From contig VXAY01000115.1 in NCBI GenBank assembly GCA_013399855.1, positions 910,799 through 974,798 on the forward strand: a stretch of DNA of 64,000 bases, written 5' to 3'. Numbering within the stretch: the stretch's first letter is position 1; every line of letters begins with the position of its first letter. The notes under the pieces were generated by a model that saw only the letters and a list, made by a program, of their open reading frames with translations, had not been told where the DNA came from and made no database searches. The DNA comes from Oxyruncus cristatus. Taxonomy: Eukaryota; Chordata; Aves; Passeriformes; Cotingidae. The position numbers and the translations under genes are program-made. Of this stretch, positions 25,336 to 38,548 are shown piece after piece.

Positions 25336-28009
25336 ACCCGTCCTCAGCCGTACTTAATACGACTAAATTACTGATGGCAACAAACAGCAGAATCTGACTT
25401 TCAGATGAGCTGATTTGTACAATGAGTCAATCCATAACTTTTGTCTCCTCTAGACACTTAGATCGATGGGCTGCATGCCCAGCACGTTGTAATAACCCTG
25501 AAAAGCTTTTGGCTCAGCCTGCAAACACATTAGCATTAACTTAAAGCTGCTGCTTTGTTTACTATATGAGATATCTGCTTGTGCTCTGTGCCCAAGTGAT
25601 ACCAATTAAAGAGACCCAAATACAGAGCTCACAGAACAGCACGAGACTGAAGTTACCCATGAGCACAAAATTTACTAAACTTTAGCTGGTACTTATTCCT
25701 CCAAAGCATTATGGTCTGATGGGCACCTTTTTCTTTCCCAGTCGTGGACTTGTCATGATTTACATTCAGAACCTTCCCAAAAAGTGATTCAGAAAGCGTT
25801 AGAAACTGGTTCCCCTCTCCCTGCTTCCGAAATGGATTAACATGACTCCAGCCTTGGATGCACATGACTATAAATTACAGTGAAGCCACCCTTGATTTAA
25901 GCTGTCAGAGAGCACAACAGGAAAATCACCAAAAATTCTGCTCTTTCAGCTGCCTAAACCCATTCATTACAGAGCCCACAGGGCCACATAGGTACAGGAG
26001 TAAATCACTCAGCAGGAGAGGACATCACTCAGTAACAAGGGGCTTTTATTTCCTTAGAGGTACAAATGTAGCAGGGCCAGGAGGGGTCTAATTACCCTCA
26101 GAACACCCAGGCAGCACGGGAAGCAGTAATTTATTGACCATATCAGCGTAGTTTAGTGCACAGACTGAAAAGAGAAGTCAAGTATTGTATCCCAGCTGCC
26201 GAAATGCCCACAACTTGCCAGGGTAGGCAGGTTGATGCAAGCCAACAAAGCAGTCTGGCAATGCCATAAAGCAAGATTTATAATAAAACCATACTTGGCT
26301 TTTACTGGGTTTTAGTGGAACAAGAGAAGGGTAAGAGATGACTTTTATTTTTAAACATTTAGAAAAAAGTTCAGGATGGTTACCAAAACACCCTGCCGGC
26401 ATCCAGAGTCACTAATTACCCAGATGGGCAGCCAGGGAGCTGATCCAAAAACCTATCCAGGTCAGCAGAGTGCTTTTTATCAATCGCAGTGGCCTTCAGA
26501 TGAAGCCCTGGAATGCCAGTGCTGACCTGACTAGTACTGGCTTAGCCTTTAACTCAAGCAATAATCCCCACTGGGTACCAACCCTTGCGTGGCTCTGCCC
26601 TTTTGAGAGCAGAGAGATGTGGAAATAAGCGTGATATACAATGCAAAACCAAAATGGCATAGAAATAGAATGGTAAAAGAGCCTATTAAGATGTATTTTC
26701 TTGTTTTTCCACAGTAACCAACTCCTTCGCTTTGTGCTACCAAAAAAAAGTGAAGGTTCCCGAGTGAAAAGTGCAACAGATTCACAAACACATTTTCCAG
26801 CAGCTACACCATCCTACTCTCCAGTAACACCTCCACAAAGATCAAGCACATTTTGCAGAAAAATGAGAGAAGCAAATGGCAACAGGAGGATTTCAGAGAC
26901 ACGAACCCCATCCACATAAAGTCATTCATGGGAGATCAAGTATGTTCTTAGAATGGATCTTCCCTCTTCAAAGCTTGGCCACAAAGAAAAACAGAACAAA
27001 ATAATTGAGACTAACTTGGGAAAGATGAATTTACATCTCTGGCATCTCCTTTTTTCCTCACCTGTACAAAGAGATAGGAAGCTAGGAGCAAAAGCAAAGG
27101 CTGAAACCAGTCTGTATTTCAAGCAGCTGACACACCCAAGGGCCTCAATCAAGGCTCCATCCTTGTCTTCTGCACAGTCAGAATCCGTGCATTGCTGCCA
27201 ATGGAGCCCCAAGCCTGGAAATTATTTGGTGAAGCACTGCACATGAACAGTCTCTACATTCAGCTGTTTAATATCAGAAACGCTCACTAGTGTTGCTTGG
27301 TCACATTACGAGGGAAATTAAATAGGAAGTAGGGATTTAACACGCGTGTCTGCTATTTGGGCTCTGTGAGGAGAAAGGGAAGGAAGAAAACCTCAGGAAC
27401 TGAAGACATTTTGCTTCCCCTCAGCCCTCATTCATTCAAAGAGAGGAATCAGAAGCCCTGACACTCTCCTGTAGCAACCCCCTCCCATCACATCGAAGGG
27501 AAAATTCCTTTGGACAGCTCTTTAAAGAGGATACAGCAATTATTGACAAATCTCCCTCTGCCTCTTCCCACTCAGCACACCGATGGTTCTCACCCAAGGA
27601 CTGCAGAAACGCAGAGTCTGGCACGGCTGAGGCAAGCCCCCCTTCCCTGCAGCTCTACCAAAGATGCAGCAAGAGCACCTGTGCCTACCAGCCCTGTACG
27701 GCTGCGGGGTGGCACGGAAAATTCTCTCTGCATCCACCCATACGAATCGGGGGCTTCCTACCCGATCCCCCTCATCTGCCTGACGTGCTACTTTGGCAGA
27801 AGGCAGACTTCCTGTTTCTGCTGGAAAAAATAAATTCCGATTATCCCTGCCCGATACTTGTATTTCAACAGTTTCTCACGCAGGACGAGCTCCGCGGTTG
27901 CCATTGACAAATACCAACGGGGATAAAAAAAGAAAAAAAAAAACACAAAACCCCACCACCCCAAGCCACAGCCACGAAATGCAACACCCTTATGGGGGCT
28001 CTTGGACGG
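25336..28009. other. non-coding stretch left of CpG island 1
   Basis: Mixed composition with one possible MIR relic (27013-27080). GC content rises from about 27420 towards the island. No coding exon is supported. Confidence 0.45.
27013..27080. mobile_element. possible MIR/L3-type relic
   Basis: The order acttggg, then tttacatctctggc, then tttttcctcacctgtaca parallels the MIR core (ccttgggcaagt, then acctctctgtgcc, then gtttcctcatctgtaaa). The segment is short and diverged, so chance similarity remains possible. Confidence 0.35.
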
Positions 28010-28620
28010 ACAGGGGCCGCGGGGAACTCACTCACGGGTGTAATTCCTTCCTCAGCGCCGGGTTCCTGCCAGACTCCCGTTGCCAGCGCCGGTGCTGCCG
28101 CAAGCCGCGGGCGCTGCCAGCCGCCCCCGCCTGTGACAGCGCCGAACGGGGAGCCCTCCCTCTCCCTCTCCCCTCCCTCTTCTCCCGGTATGTCCAAGGC
28201 TGCTCACGCCAGATCTGGCACAGGAGCAGGCAGGACGGCACGGAGCGCGCTGCTGCCCCCGCCGGGCGCTGGGGACAGCCGGGACCCCCGGCCACTGGCG
28301 GGGCGGAGGCTCCGTCCGCCCCCGGCCCCGCACCGCCTGTCTCCCGGGGCTCCGCGGCGCGGGAGGAACACGCGTGGGCACCCGCCGGGCTCGGCTCTCG
28401 CCGCGGGCGGAGAAGGGAGCCACGGCCCCGGCGGGCCGTGCACACACCCCGCGGTGTTCGGTTCCCCCGAGGTGGGCGGGGGACGGCCGGGACTTCAGAC
28501 AACGCATCTGAGACAGGGGCTGCGCTGGGAGCGGGGGAAAGGGGGAAACTGAGGAGAGCACCTGCTTGTGAGCAGCTTCGGTGTGCCACGTCGGGGCCAG
28601 CGGACAAACGGTGCTAGTTT
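28010..28620. promoter_or_regulatory. CpG island 1, probable promoter
   Basis: CpG-dense and GC-rich DNA is sharply bounded by AT-rich flanks. It contains SP/KLF-type boxes (for example gtgggcgggggac at about 28471). A minus-strand donor-like gtgagtgag follows GAATTACACCC (exon side from 28036), and a plus-strand donor-like gtatgt lies near 28188, so a first exon in either direction is possible. Open frames of up to 274 codons in several overlapping frames reflect GC content and the scarcity of stops, and none looks like a real protein. The gene it serves is not visible. Confidence 0.75.
28516..28545 (+). other. G-quadruplex-capable motif
   Basis: Four G runs (4, 3, 5 and 5) are separated by loops of 7, 3 and 3 nt on the plus strand, matching the canonical G3+N1-7 rule. 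It sits at the right edge of CpG island 1. Confidence 0.6.
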
Positions 28621-28691
28621 TGTTTCAAGATCCAATTTTGCTTTACTGCTGCATTATAATACACTTCTTAGACTGCAGCTATGCTAAAATA

Positions 28692-29062
28692 ATCATGGAA
28701 TCATGGAATGGTTTCACTTGGAAGGGACCTTAAAGATCATTTCATTCCAACCATCCTGCCATGGGGACCTCCCACTAACCCCGGTTGCTCCAAGTCCCAC
28801 CCAGCCTGGCCTTTCACACTTCCAGGGATGGGGCAGCCACAGCTTCTCTGGGCAACCTGTGCCAGGGCCTCACCCCCCTCACAGGGAAGAATTTCTTCCT
28901 AATATCTAATCTAACCCTGCCCTCTGGCAGTTTGAAGCCATTCCTCTTTGTCCTGTCACTCCATGCCCTTGTCCAAAGTCCCTCTCCAGATCTCTTGGAG
29001 CCCCTTTAGGTACTGGAAGGCACTATAAGGTCTCTCTGGAGACTCCTCCAGGCTGAGCAACC
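28692..29062 (-). mobile_element. CR1 LINE, 3'-end fragment (5'-truncated)
   Basis: The plus strand opens with two ATCATGGA-type octamers (reverse complement ATTCCATG), then the familiar reverse-complement CR1 3' region: ggaagggaccttaaagatca, cttccagggatggggcagcc, ttctctgggcaacctgtgcc and agaatttcttcctaatatct, ending near ctccaggctgagcaac. About 370 bp remain, so the copy is strongly 5'-truncated, as is usual for CR1. The octamer tail defines the 3' end and minus orientation. The element starts about 70 bp beyond the CpG island. Open frames across it (for example 28703-28909) are not functional genes. Confidence 0.93.
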
Positions 29063-32000
29063 TGCTAGAGGTGCAAAAACGGGAGTGAGAAAGTAAGTCT
29101 AAGCCAGAACTTCAAGTAGCATCTGAAGGCTTGGAAAAGGAGAAGTTGGGAGACCCGAGAGCTGAAGCAAAGGCACATCATGGAACAGGGATGTCAGAGA
29201 GCAAACAGCATGTCACCACCTCCAGTGGTGCACAGCACAACACAGACCCCTGATTCAACAGCTCCCCATCCCATTGCTCCACATGCTGACTCAAAGGGTC
29301 TGAAGAGAGACCTACAACTGCACAGTCTGTGAAAAGCATAGGGACACCATCATTTATGATGTGGCTCAAAGACAATGGGTAACACCTCTCACTCTACTAT
29401 TATATCATCGCTTCATCATAGACCAGAAAAAGTTTGGTGCTTTTACAATTTTAGGGCTTCTTCAGTGCAACAACAGGATCCAACAGTGAATGGCACCAGG
29501 TATTTTCCATAGCTGTGCACTTTCCTAAGGGAAAAAAAAAAGCTTCAAATTAAGCATACAAAATCTTGTAGTGCAAGCACATGGATTTTGAAGCCTGAAT
29601 TGTTTCAGTCACATAAGGTTTGATAATTTCAATAAGAAAATATTAACCCACACATCAAGAAGGAAAAGATAGGAAAGATCAAGAGACTGGAGCAAGGGTT
29701 AGAGAGAACAGGAAATATGAGGAAATACAAAAATCGAAAGAAGCTATTCTGTGATGCTGTACACATTAGCTCTGGTCAGTGCTGTCTGGAACCGATACTG
29801 TGAAAGTTGTAACGTTTCTCAATACTCCCATTAAAACTGTAAAGGAAGTTAAGATAGTTATGCTGGATTTATTTTTTTTAAGCAATCTCTTTCTGTACTT
29901 TCCCCCCCTCTCTAAATTAATTACATTATACTTCCATATCAGACATAAAATGACTAATGTGACCTACAACATCATTCTGAGCCCAAAGCAAGCAGTGGAA
30001 CACTTTGTGCAGCCTGATGAGGCAGGGGATTCTGAATCCTGCACCACAAAACATGCACCACAGTACAATACGAAGGAAGCCAGGAATAAAGAGAGCTAGG
30101 AAATTGCTGCATTGAAATATGGGGTATGAAACATTCATTTGTTTTTCCCCGTTCCTCCTTCTCTCATTTTCCAGATACATCTAAGTTGTTTCATTCATAG
30201 CAAATGGAATCGATAATGCTTTTAGCTCCGAGTGCTGCACCCATTTCAAATCTAACCCAGTCTGGAACCGAACAGAAGCAAATCCCAAGAGTAAAAGAAA
30301 CGCTGGAGCAGGCCCAGCACAGCCATATAGGTGGAGGTTTTTATAAGTAAATACATACATACACATACATTGGGGCTTTGAAAGCATTGGGGAAGGCAGC
30401 AATGTTTCAATGCTCTCAGTGGACTGGGTGTCACAGCAGCTTAAGTAGGAGACTCATCTCCCTTGGGGGGGAGAACGTCATTTCACTAATTAAAGCTATT
30501 CTTCCACACTTGATTTTCTGACATTTGAGCAGTTGCGTTGCCACAAGCAGAACGGAACACGCTGTTGAGCTCAAGCCAGAGGCTGACAACTTGTGACTCA
30601 GCTCAAATTAAAAAACACAAACAAAAACCTATGGCAACAGGTTACCACCCAAAAATACATTTCAAGGAGGACTCTCCTATCCACTGAACTTCTGAATGTC
30701 TTTTCCAACATGGAGTTAAACTATCTTCCCTACATCACAGTGTAACTAACAAAAAGAAGTGGCCCAAGCAACCTGTCACCAGCCAGTAGAACAAGGTGTT
30801 TTCTCCTGATAGGAAGGCTTCGAGGGTTTCACCATTAAGTAAGTTTTCTGCATAGTTACAGGCTACTAAAGCAAAGCAAAATATTTCACTGTGGCACCAG
30901 TCCCTTCAGAAATAAGCTCAGAAGGGCCAACTGTGAGAAGAGCCCTTCATGCACTGTCTCCTAAACCACTAAAGCAAGGACAGTTTCCACCTTCCAGGCA
31001 GAACAACCCCCAGAGCAGCAGCTGCCAAATGCACATTAGCCCACATCTACACAACAACTTTGTATTATTGGAGATCAGAGCCTCATGTATTTCTAAAAGT
31101 GAGCTGGATGGTTTGAGATTCTTCAAGTTCCATTCTCCATACTAGTTACTCCACTCCCCGAGCCTGGAGATCCCTCTCAAAAGGAACTGCTGCTAAAGGG
31201 ATGGATCCTAAGTTTTATAAGACAAGCAGATCCGTATTCTTCCCAGGGGAGTCTCTACTTGCAGCAAGGGCAAGATGACAACTACCTGCCCATCTGGGTC
31301 CCTACCTATGCACCACTAACCCTGAACTAAATCCCACAGAGTCACTTCCACCGAGTAATGGGAAAAGCAAAGAAAAGGCCTGGAGCTCATGTCCACAACT
31401 GTCACTTCCAAAACCTGATGGGTTAGAAGGGAAGAGGATCAGGAAACCTAACAAGGACAAATCAACAAGTGAAAGATGTTGGATGGGCACTTTTTGGCTT
31501 AAAAGGGTTACTTGAAACAACTGTTCTACATTCTGTCCATTTTTCTTCACTGTCGTTTGTCTTCCCCATTGCTCGGCCTCAGAGCCTTACTGGTAAGGGA
31601 ATCTTAACTTCATTTACAGGGTAGGCTAAAGGCAGTTCCCCGGTACTTGTTCATTTCCAGCATTATGTCTTCCTAATTAAATTTCTGTGCATCTCTGTTC
31701 AGTGTTTGGGTCACAACTGAAGGAGGTGGTTCCTGCAGTTCAGCCACCAGCATGAGCCAACCTAAGGATTTTTCCAAAGCTCACAACAGGAAAAAGCAGC
31801 TTTCAAACAAACCTAACTTTCAAACTTCCCTGGGGAGTCAGAACCACAGCAGGCAGTTTCCATCAGCATCCCCCCAGAGATGACTACACTGTAATCCTTA
31901 CACACAGACCTACAGGCTGGATCTTAAGGCTGGATCCACTTTACACTACAGTCTGTGGCCATCAGACCTACAGTGTTCACTTTCTGAGATAACAAAATCT

Positions 32001-35000
32001 GCTCTAAAGCACAAAGTTGGAAAAACCACATTTCTGCTAATTGAATACAAGTTCTCCTCTGGCTTTGACGTACCCCCAAGGGATCCTTACTATCTTCTGG
32101 GATTAAACTCACTGCAGAAGCCTTTGGAGTGTGCCAAGAGCTACTTGCCCTTGCACATAGACCATTTCAAAACCAAACTGCCGGAATCTATGAACAATAC
32201 TTTTCCCACTGCACCTAAGGGATGGTTGGGAGACAGTGTTTGGAGGAAAATGAGCAGATCCTGAAGCCAAAGAGTAAGATGCTGGCAGGAGGTAGTATCA
32301 ACAGGGGCAGACTTCTATAGTGTCTTCTTTTTCCATTTGAAAATAAAAACAGTTCTCAGTATTGAGATACACCCCCCTCAGCCTACAGATCAATCTGTAC
32401 TTTTAAACACAACCTTCTTGTTAAACAGTAACAATTAAAAAAAACAAAAACAAACCCTTCCCTAGCACGCCATATATTTTAACGGAGCCATCCTTGACGT
32501 GCAATATGAAGGCAAATTCGTTTCCTGTCAGCCTGACTCAGTCTAATGGACTTGGAGGCTGCAGTTTTTCCACTCCTCTTAATGACTTGTTGCAATGGAG
32601 ATGAGTGCTCTGCGTACAGCAATGCCATCTTCTGGCACAGTTCCTGTGAGAAAGGGAGCTTGCTGAATACCACTAAAAGAAAGCTCCTGTTTTGGGAAAA
32701 CAGAAACTCAGACTCCACAATAAATCTCGGATTTCTCCCTACTCCACTGCACTTGCTGTTGGGCTCTCATTGTTCAGGGGCGTGGAGCAGAGCAGTGAGA
32801 ACACACACAGAGAGTTGGAGGAGCACACTCACTCAAGTGTGTCATTTGGAGGTGTAGTAGGATGGGCTTAGGATAAACATTTCCCACTAAATCCAACACC
32901 ACTGCTTTGGGCTTGCTTTCAAAATTCACTAGGTTCATGCTACAATATCTATTGAGAGTACAGATTTTAGACTGAATGAGAAAGTCAATAGTTCTAGTCC
33001 GAAATGATACCTGAGGAGAAACAACACCGTGGAATTCCTACTTATGGTGTCATTTGATACCAAGATCCCTCCCCGGGAATCAGATGCACTGCAGAGATGC
33101 TAACTGGCAATCTCAGCCGAAACAGCCCAGCTTCTCAGATAGCACCACCACCAGTAAGACAATGACCAGTCAATTGCAGCTGATTCTTTTCTCTCTGACA
33201 TCTTCATTCTGCAACTCATCCCAAGATCCCAAAAAAATACTTTGCAACACCCATAAAAGCACAATTTCATTTACTCTTCACCGATGAAAAAATAATTAAA
33301 GGATTTATTTTTGTGACTGAAATCAGCCACTCCAGTTCTCATGTATTTGTTCATTAAAAAAAGTACCACCTTCACATACTTCTTTTCTAAAAGAACAGCA
33401 TATCTTAAGTGTTTACGATTTCATGTATGAGAAAGATATTCTGGGTTGTAATTTGTAAACTGTCAGACAAAGCTCAATGCTCTGCTTTCATTTCCAATTT
33501 CTTTGATGTCTTCCATTGTTTTGCCTCCTCCTCTTTCCCACTGTCAGTTTTGTTTACCTCTTCTCTCTCCCCCGTGTGTCTTGCAATTCCCATGAAAAAG
33601 GGCCTTCCCCAAATTCCCTGTATGAAAGATACTCTCTTTTGCTACTGCTCTAAGTTAAACGCGGTTTTTACAATGGCTCCCCTCTGAGAAGACTATCACC
33701 TTTCTCAATGCTTGTAATTTACCTCTTAGCCCACACGGCTTGTGGAAAAAAGCAACAGAAAACATTAATTTAAAAAAAAAAAAAAAAAGTTTACCAGTTA
33801 CTTTTTAAAGAATTTCACAGGTTTGGGACTTGAAAAAAAAATCTGACAAATACCACCAAAACAGTTCTCAGACCACCTCAAGTCCTAGAGTTCTGTCTTA
33901 TGCTGGTGAATAAATTAACAGGTCCCATCAGAAATCTCATTTTTTAAGAATCCTAACCTTTCCATTTGGGCTTCCTATGCTGATGCTCATGAAAGTCAGG
34001 TTTGGTTTAGTATCAGTTTTAAAGAACAGCTGTTTGAGCAAACTGAACTGCCTGAATCCATCAGCATCTCGGCCTGGCATGACTCAAGGCTGTGCCCCGA
34101 CAGAAAACACCTCCCAGTCTACACTGCTAAAGCATTAGAAGGAAATGAGAGGAAGAAATGCAGCTTTGCAGCCACCAGAATTGCTCCAGGAGATGCCTGA
34201 GTTATTTGAACTACATTAAAGTTGCAACATGAGTCAAGTCTTTAGAGACTCCGTACAGGAAAAACACTGTGTGAAGTGAATTCTTAGGTGTCTCAATAAA
34301 GAGAAAGCTCAAAGTAAACTGTTTCCCACAATAAGTGTGCCTAGAGACTCTTGTTCCCATCAGACCAAGGCCAGGAGTTACAAATATGCTCTGTTCTCTC
34401 AGCAGTTCTTGCTAGTTGATAATAATCCGCTTTCAGAAATTTTATCTTTCATCTTTCGCAGTATTGAGTATTTCCAGAGGAAAATGCTTTGATCAGGCTC
34501 TCTGCTGATATTCCAACTGAAAGAGGGAATGCACGTATGGAGGCCTGGCCTACAGTTCAAGTGTATTTTTTCCAAAACTGTTTTGATTTATCTGATAAGC
34601 CACTTAAGAGCCAGCCTATAAAAAACAGGCAGGCAGACACTTCCAAGAAAACAACACTATTACTGGAAGTATCTTCTCTTAAATAGAGCTTAGCCTCTGG
34701 ACACATTTACATAACAACCACTAACAGTGGCCTAACATAAGTGGTGAATAGAACAAACAGGCAACCACAGTGCTCCAAACACCAGGCTGAAGAGCTGACA
34801 CAGTCAGGTCTGGGTTTAAGGCCCTTTTGGCCAAGAATTCTGTTTATTTCTTCCTCTGTGGGGCACATCAGTCATTCAAAAGAGCACTGCTTGGGACTTG
34901 CTGCCCAAATTCTCAGTCACTGTCTAATTTTGCTTTTTAAGAGTATGGAAATGCTCAGGTTTTGCAATCATCAAGCCGTACAGCAAACAGCACAGCCATG

Positions 35001-37157
35001 TCTAGCAAACACACAAGAGTTGTAGAATAAGCCATGTTCCCGCTGGGTGACTGATATGAAAACAGTGCTACCAATGTTTTGGAAGCTACATATTTAGTTT
35101 TATTATAAAACTATAATTTGCCAGCTTAAAGGTGCTTCTGCATGCTCCTGCCTACTCTACCAGGATGAAAAGCCCCTTTTTTTTTTTCATCTTACCCTTC
35201 CATCTCACAAGCAGCACACTGAATTTAACCACGCTTCCGATACAACTGTGCCTGCAAACAGCTGATAATCCAGCAGGGCGATTCCAGAGGTGAGGATACA
35301 AACTGGCATGCCCGGGCGCAGATGTTTGAAAGCAAAAGCTGTATTCTTACCTCAGCCCTAGCAATTTTCCTGAGTGTGAGCAAACAGCAGCCTACCTGAC
35401 AACGTTTTGCAGAGAGATGTGAAAGATCTGGTCTCCAACAGCTGTAAATTCAACCTCTCTCAAGATTAAAACAGTAACAACAATGAAGAACATGCTGCTA
35501 ATTGCAAGATCTCGTTATCTGAGTAGTCTTCTCATACGGGTTTAATAGGTCCAAGCTTGGCTGGCTCTGGCAAACCTACAGTAAACAAACACTTCTCTTC
35601 CTACAGGGATAGCCAATATATGAAAAAGCTTAGGAAATACAAACCAAATCGAATTAAAAAGCACTTAGGGACAAATGTAATAATTCCGCAGACTGGTAGT
35701 TGAATGTGGTGGGTTTTTCCTACTGAGTTCTCTCTTCAGAGACTGCCCAACTACACAAACAACGTTATCTTACACTTGTGCCTAGAGGGTCCTTCACTCA
35801 CTGGAGCTGTTTAACTACAGTCCTGCCTCTGCAAGGGCATTTAAAAACCCGAGGAAGGCACAGAGAACAGTCTATGGCACACAACCACAACTGTACACAG
35901 GACATCTGAAATGCGTACACTGTTCAAATATTTGGCTTGTTATATGACTTTTCTTCTAAAGTTCATGCATCTGGGTAAACACAAGCATTTCCCATGTCTA
36001 CTGGTGTCCAAATTCCTCACAAGCAATCCCAACAATGTAAATTTGGAATGAGAAGTGAAATATTTGTCTTGCCAACTAACATACACCAGTAACCCCTTTT
36101 CAATAGTGTTTGTGTCTGGCAACACAGTCAAATACTGGGCTCTGGTGACAACACCAAGCATGGGGGTTTGTTTGGGGTTTTTCTTAAAACGAGTTTTCTC
36201 CTGTATTCAAAGTAACACTAATTGTCTTTGAATCTCTGCAGTTTTAAAATGAAGTAAACCAAAAGCCCACAACTCTGTGGAGCTTAACATCTGGGGTCAC
36301 AGATGACATAGCTACTGCTCTCCACCATGTTCCAGAGCTGGTTTTGACACTGTTCTCTTTGGAGCAGCAGCTCAGTGCCAGCTGAGCAGAGCAGCTGTCA
36401 GGTGAAACAGGATTACTGAATGTCCCTTCTTCAAGGAGACGTGAGCGTTCATCAGGGAATCATGACTGATGACAACTCATCTCAAAAACCCGAGACTTAT
36501 TATAACGCTTTCTTTCTTAAACCGGCACAGATGCTGATCTTGCTCTTCAAAAAGTTATATTTGCTGCAGCCCCTGCTGTGAGCGATACAAACAAAAAGCT
36601 GCCTAAACCAAGACAAAAATCAACCTCACCCGTGACCTGCAACATTTCACTTGCGCTCAGAGAAGATTCCCATCTTTCCTGATTCCTTCTTTCCAGCTGT
36701 TCCGGTCACCAGGGTAAAATTTTCACATGAGTTTTCCAGCTTCACAACTGAGAGAGAAAAACTCTTCAGTCTAATGACTTATGTAGTGTAAGCAATACAC
36801 ATCTAGGTGCAAGGCTGCTTTCACTTTTGGCAGAATATAATCCTCAACAGAGACATTTAAGTACAATCAGGGGCTACATTTTATCCCCAGTTAGGTTTGC
36901 ACAGGTTCTCCATGCACAGGAGGGATAGACAACCAACACAAAAGGCCAAGTGCAAACCCTTCTTCAGTACTTAGATGTTAGAAGAGAAGGATTTCTCCAA
37001 ATTAAAACTGATTTCTACATGTGTGTTTCTGTTGTTTTAAATTTGATACTTACATGGCATAAAAATTATTATTTTAATTATGCATTAAATGGGCCCTGAG
37101 TGAAATACGTAGTCATTAACATAATTAAAAATGCAATAAAAATGTTACCTTTTATAG

Positions 37158-37219
37158 TTATACTGGATCTTAAGTATAAAAAAGTCAACGGCTCAGCTGT
37201 CATAATCTATGTTACCATG
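37158..37219 (+). other. candidate exon A (62 nt), unconfirmed
   Basis: An acceptor (ttaccttttatag) and a strong donor (accatg then gtaagt) bound 62 nt. Only one phase is open, reading ILDLKYKKVN then GSAVIIYVTM, and it ends in phase 0. No family is recognised and the pyrimidine tract is only moderate. It may be a chance splice-site pair in AT-rich DNA. Confidence 0.25.
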
Positions 37220-37580
37220 GTAAGTGCTCTGCCATACATAATTCCATCTGCCTACAAACAGGGACCAAAAATACATATTTGTGTCATCTCTAAAGGAGAA
37301 GATTTCATTTTTTCACTCCTATATCGAAGAAAATACATTTACCTCGGTAACTGTGTTTAGGTTGTGATTTATTATGGCAACTACAGTCAATATGCCAACT
37401 ACAATTAAGAGTTTAAGACAAAGATTCTAGAAATCACCCATTTACAGGAACAAATTTTTGCTCTTTTTGATTTCTCAGTACCTACTTTTCCTACTCTAAA
37501 TCCTTTCAGCTTTCTACAATATAAAAAAGTCTCTTTAGAATGTACCTTAAGCCAGTATTTTCCTATTTTTTTTCTTCCAG

Positions 37581-37630
37581 ATGAGTGGAAGAAAATCATT
37601 GTGTGCTACTCTTTCAGCTTCACTGGAAAA
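37581..37630 (+). other. candidate exon B (50 nt), unconfirmed
   Basis: An excellent acceptor (cctattttttttcttccag) and a consensus donor (ggaaaa then gtaagt) bound 50 nt, 361 bp after candidate exon A. Phase 0, which exon A would supply, reads MSGRKSLCATLSASLE. The third phase is also open and reads EWKKIIVCYSFSFTGK. Neither peptide is recognised. It could be a coding exon, a non-coding exon or a decoy. Confidence 0.3.
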
Positions 37631-38466
37631 GTAAGTCTAGAGGGTTCACTGCAATTTCTTTGTATGAAGTATGAAGTCTTTGGTACATATGCTGCCTATT
37701 AGATTTTTAAAAACATATACTACCAAAGCAAAAGAACAGACATCATGTAAACCTTCCATCACCTTTCAACAAAAACCATTATGCTTTTTGGAATAAGGCT
37801 TGATATAGCCTTTTTTACAGTGGGGTATAATCTACAGGGAAGTAACTGTTTTAAGTAGACAGCTTCAGAACATTTATTACTACAAAAAATTTCTCTTGGG
37901 AATTGTTTACAAAGATACTACACACTCTGCAACAACCAGCCACTCCGTGCACTTATAAATTAATTCTTTGAGCTGTAGGTACAAGCCTTACAAATTCCAT
38001 TTAAAGTCCAGGTGAGCTACAAATCAAGCCAATATGGGTATTGGTACACTATTATCTCTCCAAGCCCTTACACAGATTTAGTTCACATCACAAAGTGTGT
38101 TGCAACATAAGCTCACACCACTAATTGCAAATAACCATTGGGTGAACCAACCTGTGCACGCCACAAGTAGAACTTAACTAAAAAGGATTAACAACCTGTT
38201 CTTTATGCAGACCTGAAATTCACTGCCCTTAAGTGAATGCAGATTCGGTGACTTTTGCAGAAGCAAGACAGACTAATAAGGGATTTCAAGCTGTAGCTGA
38301 AACTAAGGGGACCAACTCCCTCAATTCCTTGTTGAATTGCAGCAGGACTGGGCAGATAATTGCTTTATGCTCTGGGCCTGGTTTGTCATAGCAACAGTGT
38401 TGTAGGAAGCTGGAGAGTTCACCAGGAGCTTGTTTTTACAGAACATGGCATTTCTAGTATTTCAGA

Positions 38467-38548
38467 TTGATCAATCATAATTAGGATCAGAGTTATTGTG
38501 ACGTTCAATTATTAATCTCAAAACCCCCATGATGCTGTTGCTCAGCAA
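38467..38548. promoter_or_regulatory. possible enhancer with palindromic motifs
   Basis: TTGATCAA (38467-38474), CATAATTAG (38476-38484), TGACGTTC (38499-38506), CAATTATTAATC (38506-38517) and the near-palindrome TTGCTCAGCAA (38538-38548) are packed in 82 bp. A good acceptor-like string ends at 38441, but no exon follows. Confidence 0.28.

Noticed and set aside
27793..28617. 274-codon open frame (plus) and several overlapping frames in CpG island 1
   Set aside because: Five or more frames are open at once because GC-rich DNA lacks stops. Composition is Arg/Pro/Ala/Gly noise with no domain.
35354..35398. 45-nt minus-strand segment ending in a good donor (gctgag then gtaagaat)
   Set aside because: The acceptor side has a weak pyrimidine tract, and the open phase gives no recognisable peptide.
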